51,859 bases of DNA from Polynucleobacter sp. 31A-FELB (lineage in GTDB: Bacteria; Pseudomonadota; Gammaproteobacteria; Burkholderiales; Burkholderiaceae). Both the position numbers and the translations under genes were made by a program. Every line of letters begins with the position of its first letter. Positions within the stretch are counted from its first letter, which is position 1. The stretch spans positions 1 to 51,859 of the forward strand of contig NZ_JACVOO010000016.1 in the NCBI RefSeq assembly GCF_018882405.1, read 5' to 3'. Of the stretch, positions 51,734 through 51,859 are shown one piece after another. The notes below the pieces were generated by a model. That model searched no databases. It saw only the letters and a list, made by a program, of their open reading frames with translations, and had not been told where the DNA came from.

Positions 51734-51859
51734 TGAACTGACCCACAAAAGTTGGACAGTTTGATTAGGTTACCAGAAGGGATTGAGTTCGGTATTGCAC
51801 CGGGCTCAATCCCTTTAGTTTTTGCTTGATCCGATCATGGTTGTAGTAGTGGATATATT
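51734..51859 (-). mobile_element. End of an IS3-family insertion sequence (runs off the window)
   Basis: The segment starts with TGAACTGACCCACAAAAGTT, which resembles the terminal inverted repeat of IS3-family elements, and continues into the transposase C-terminus. The other end and target duplication are beyond the window. Confidence 0.75.
51765..51859 (-). CDS. IS3-family transposase OrfB, C-terminal fragment
   Basis: The minus strand reads [20 protein letters not shown] followed by a short tail ending in LLVT and a stop. This is the characteristic end of IS3-family OrfB integrase-core proteins (YNxxRxxxxLxxxSPxxYR). The frame continues off the right edge, so intactness is unknown. Confidence 0.9.
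   Translation of the reverse strand, partial: YIHYYNHDRIKQKLKGLSPVQYRTQSLLVT

Noticed and set aside
1..51859. CRISPR array or cas genes
   Set aside because: No regularly spaced repeats and no Cas-like protein were seen.

Overview
The window looks like a chromosome segment of a freshwater betaproteobacterium of the Burkholderiales, most probably Polynucleobacter or a close relative. This rests on moderate GC, the protein sequences, the mix of orphan Bug-type binding proteins with TAXI-TRAP transport, and the layout of the cbb3 oxidase (cco) and system I cytochrome c maturation (ccm) clusters. Both ends lie inside insertion sequences: the first codons of an IS30-family transposase on the left and the last codons of an IS3-family OrfB on the right.

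Region 1 (1-6130) is an integrated element with all genes on the minus strand: a P4-type tyrosine integrase, a 252-residue protein of unknown function, an AlpA-like regulator, a small unknown protein, a primase (primase-polymerase-like part plus PriCT-2), an SF3 helicase (DUF5906 type), a possible coupled 71-residue ORF and a small Cys-rich protein. No capsid, portal or tail genes are visible, so it resembles a satellite or P4-like replicating island. A 34-bp direct repeat with one mismatch brackets the integrase and the unknown gene. A tRNA/tmRNA-3'-end-like sequence followed by a terminator marks the likely attachment boundary.

Region 2 (6165-17957) is mixed metabolism: an IlvD/Edd dehydratase of the sugar-acid type, a VOC protein, a methyltransferase, a carboxymuconolactone decarboxylase-like protein, tRNA hydroxylase TrhO, a monooxygenase-fold protein, a 2-hydroxyacid dehydrogenase, a two-gene chromate transporter, a Bug-type binding protein, the fluoride channel CrcB, a DOPA-dioxygenase-like enzyme, two small genes missed by length cutoffs, a site-2 protease, cytochrome c' and a cytochrome b561.

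Region 3 (17996-26249) reads as an organic or sugar-acid uptake and catabolism cluster: two paralogous 3-hydroxyacyl-CoA-dehydrogenase-like enzymes at its edges, a D-2-hydroxyacid dehydrogenase, a DapA-family lyase, a TAXI binding protein, a fused TRAP permease, and a mandelate racemase/enolase-superfamily enzyme. A strong hairpin separates the binding protein from the permease and probably sets their ratio. The substrate is not determined.

Region 4 (26282-31163) holds an M23 peptidase, a universal stress protein, a DUF2177 membrane protein, a SulP anion transporter and a SafE/UreH-like membrane protein. Region 5 (31245-39995) is the microaerobic respiration module: the Fnr regulator, then on the minus strand ccoI-ccoS-ccoN-ccoO-ccoQ-ccoP-ccoG-fixH and a small membrane protein. 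A well-spaced class II FNR promoter precedes ccoN.

Region 6 (40003-44226) is a possible operon of a membrane-anchored TAXI protein, a 2OG-Fe dioxygenase and an MFS carrier, divergent from an SDR enzyme across a set of overlapping palindromes. Region 7 (44227-51042) is a complete, tightly overlapping ccmABCDEFGHI operon, which supplies the covalent haem attachment needed by CcoO, CcoP and cytochrome c'. A small exported protein and the IS3 end close the window. No CRISPR array, rRNA or complete tRNA was found, and no clearly new system; the most unexplained part is the integrase-linked cassette with its direct repeats.
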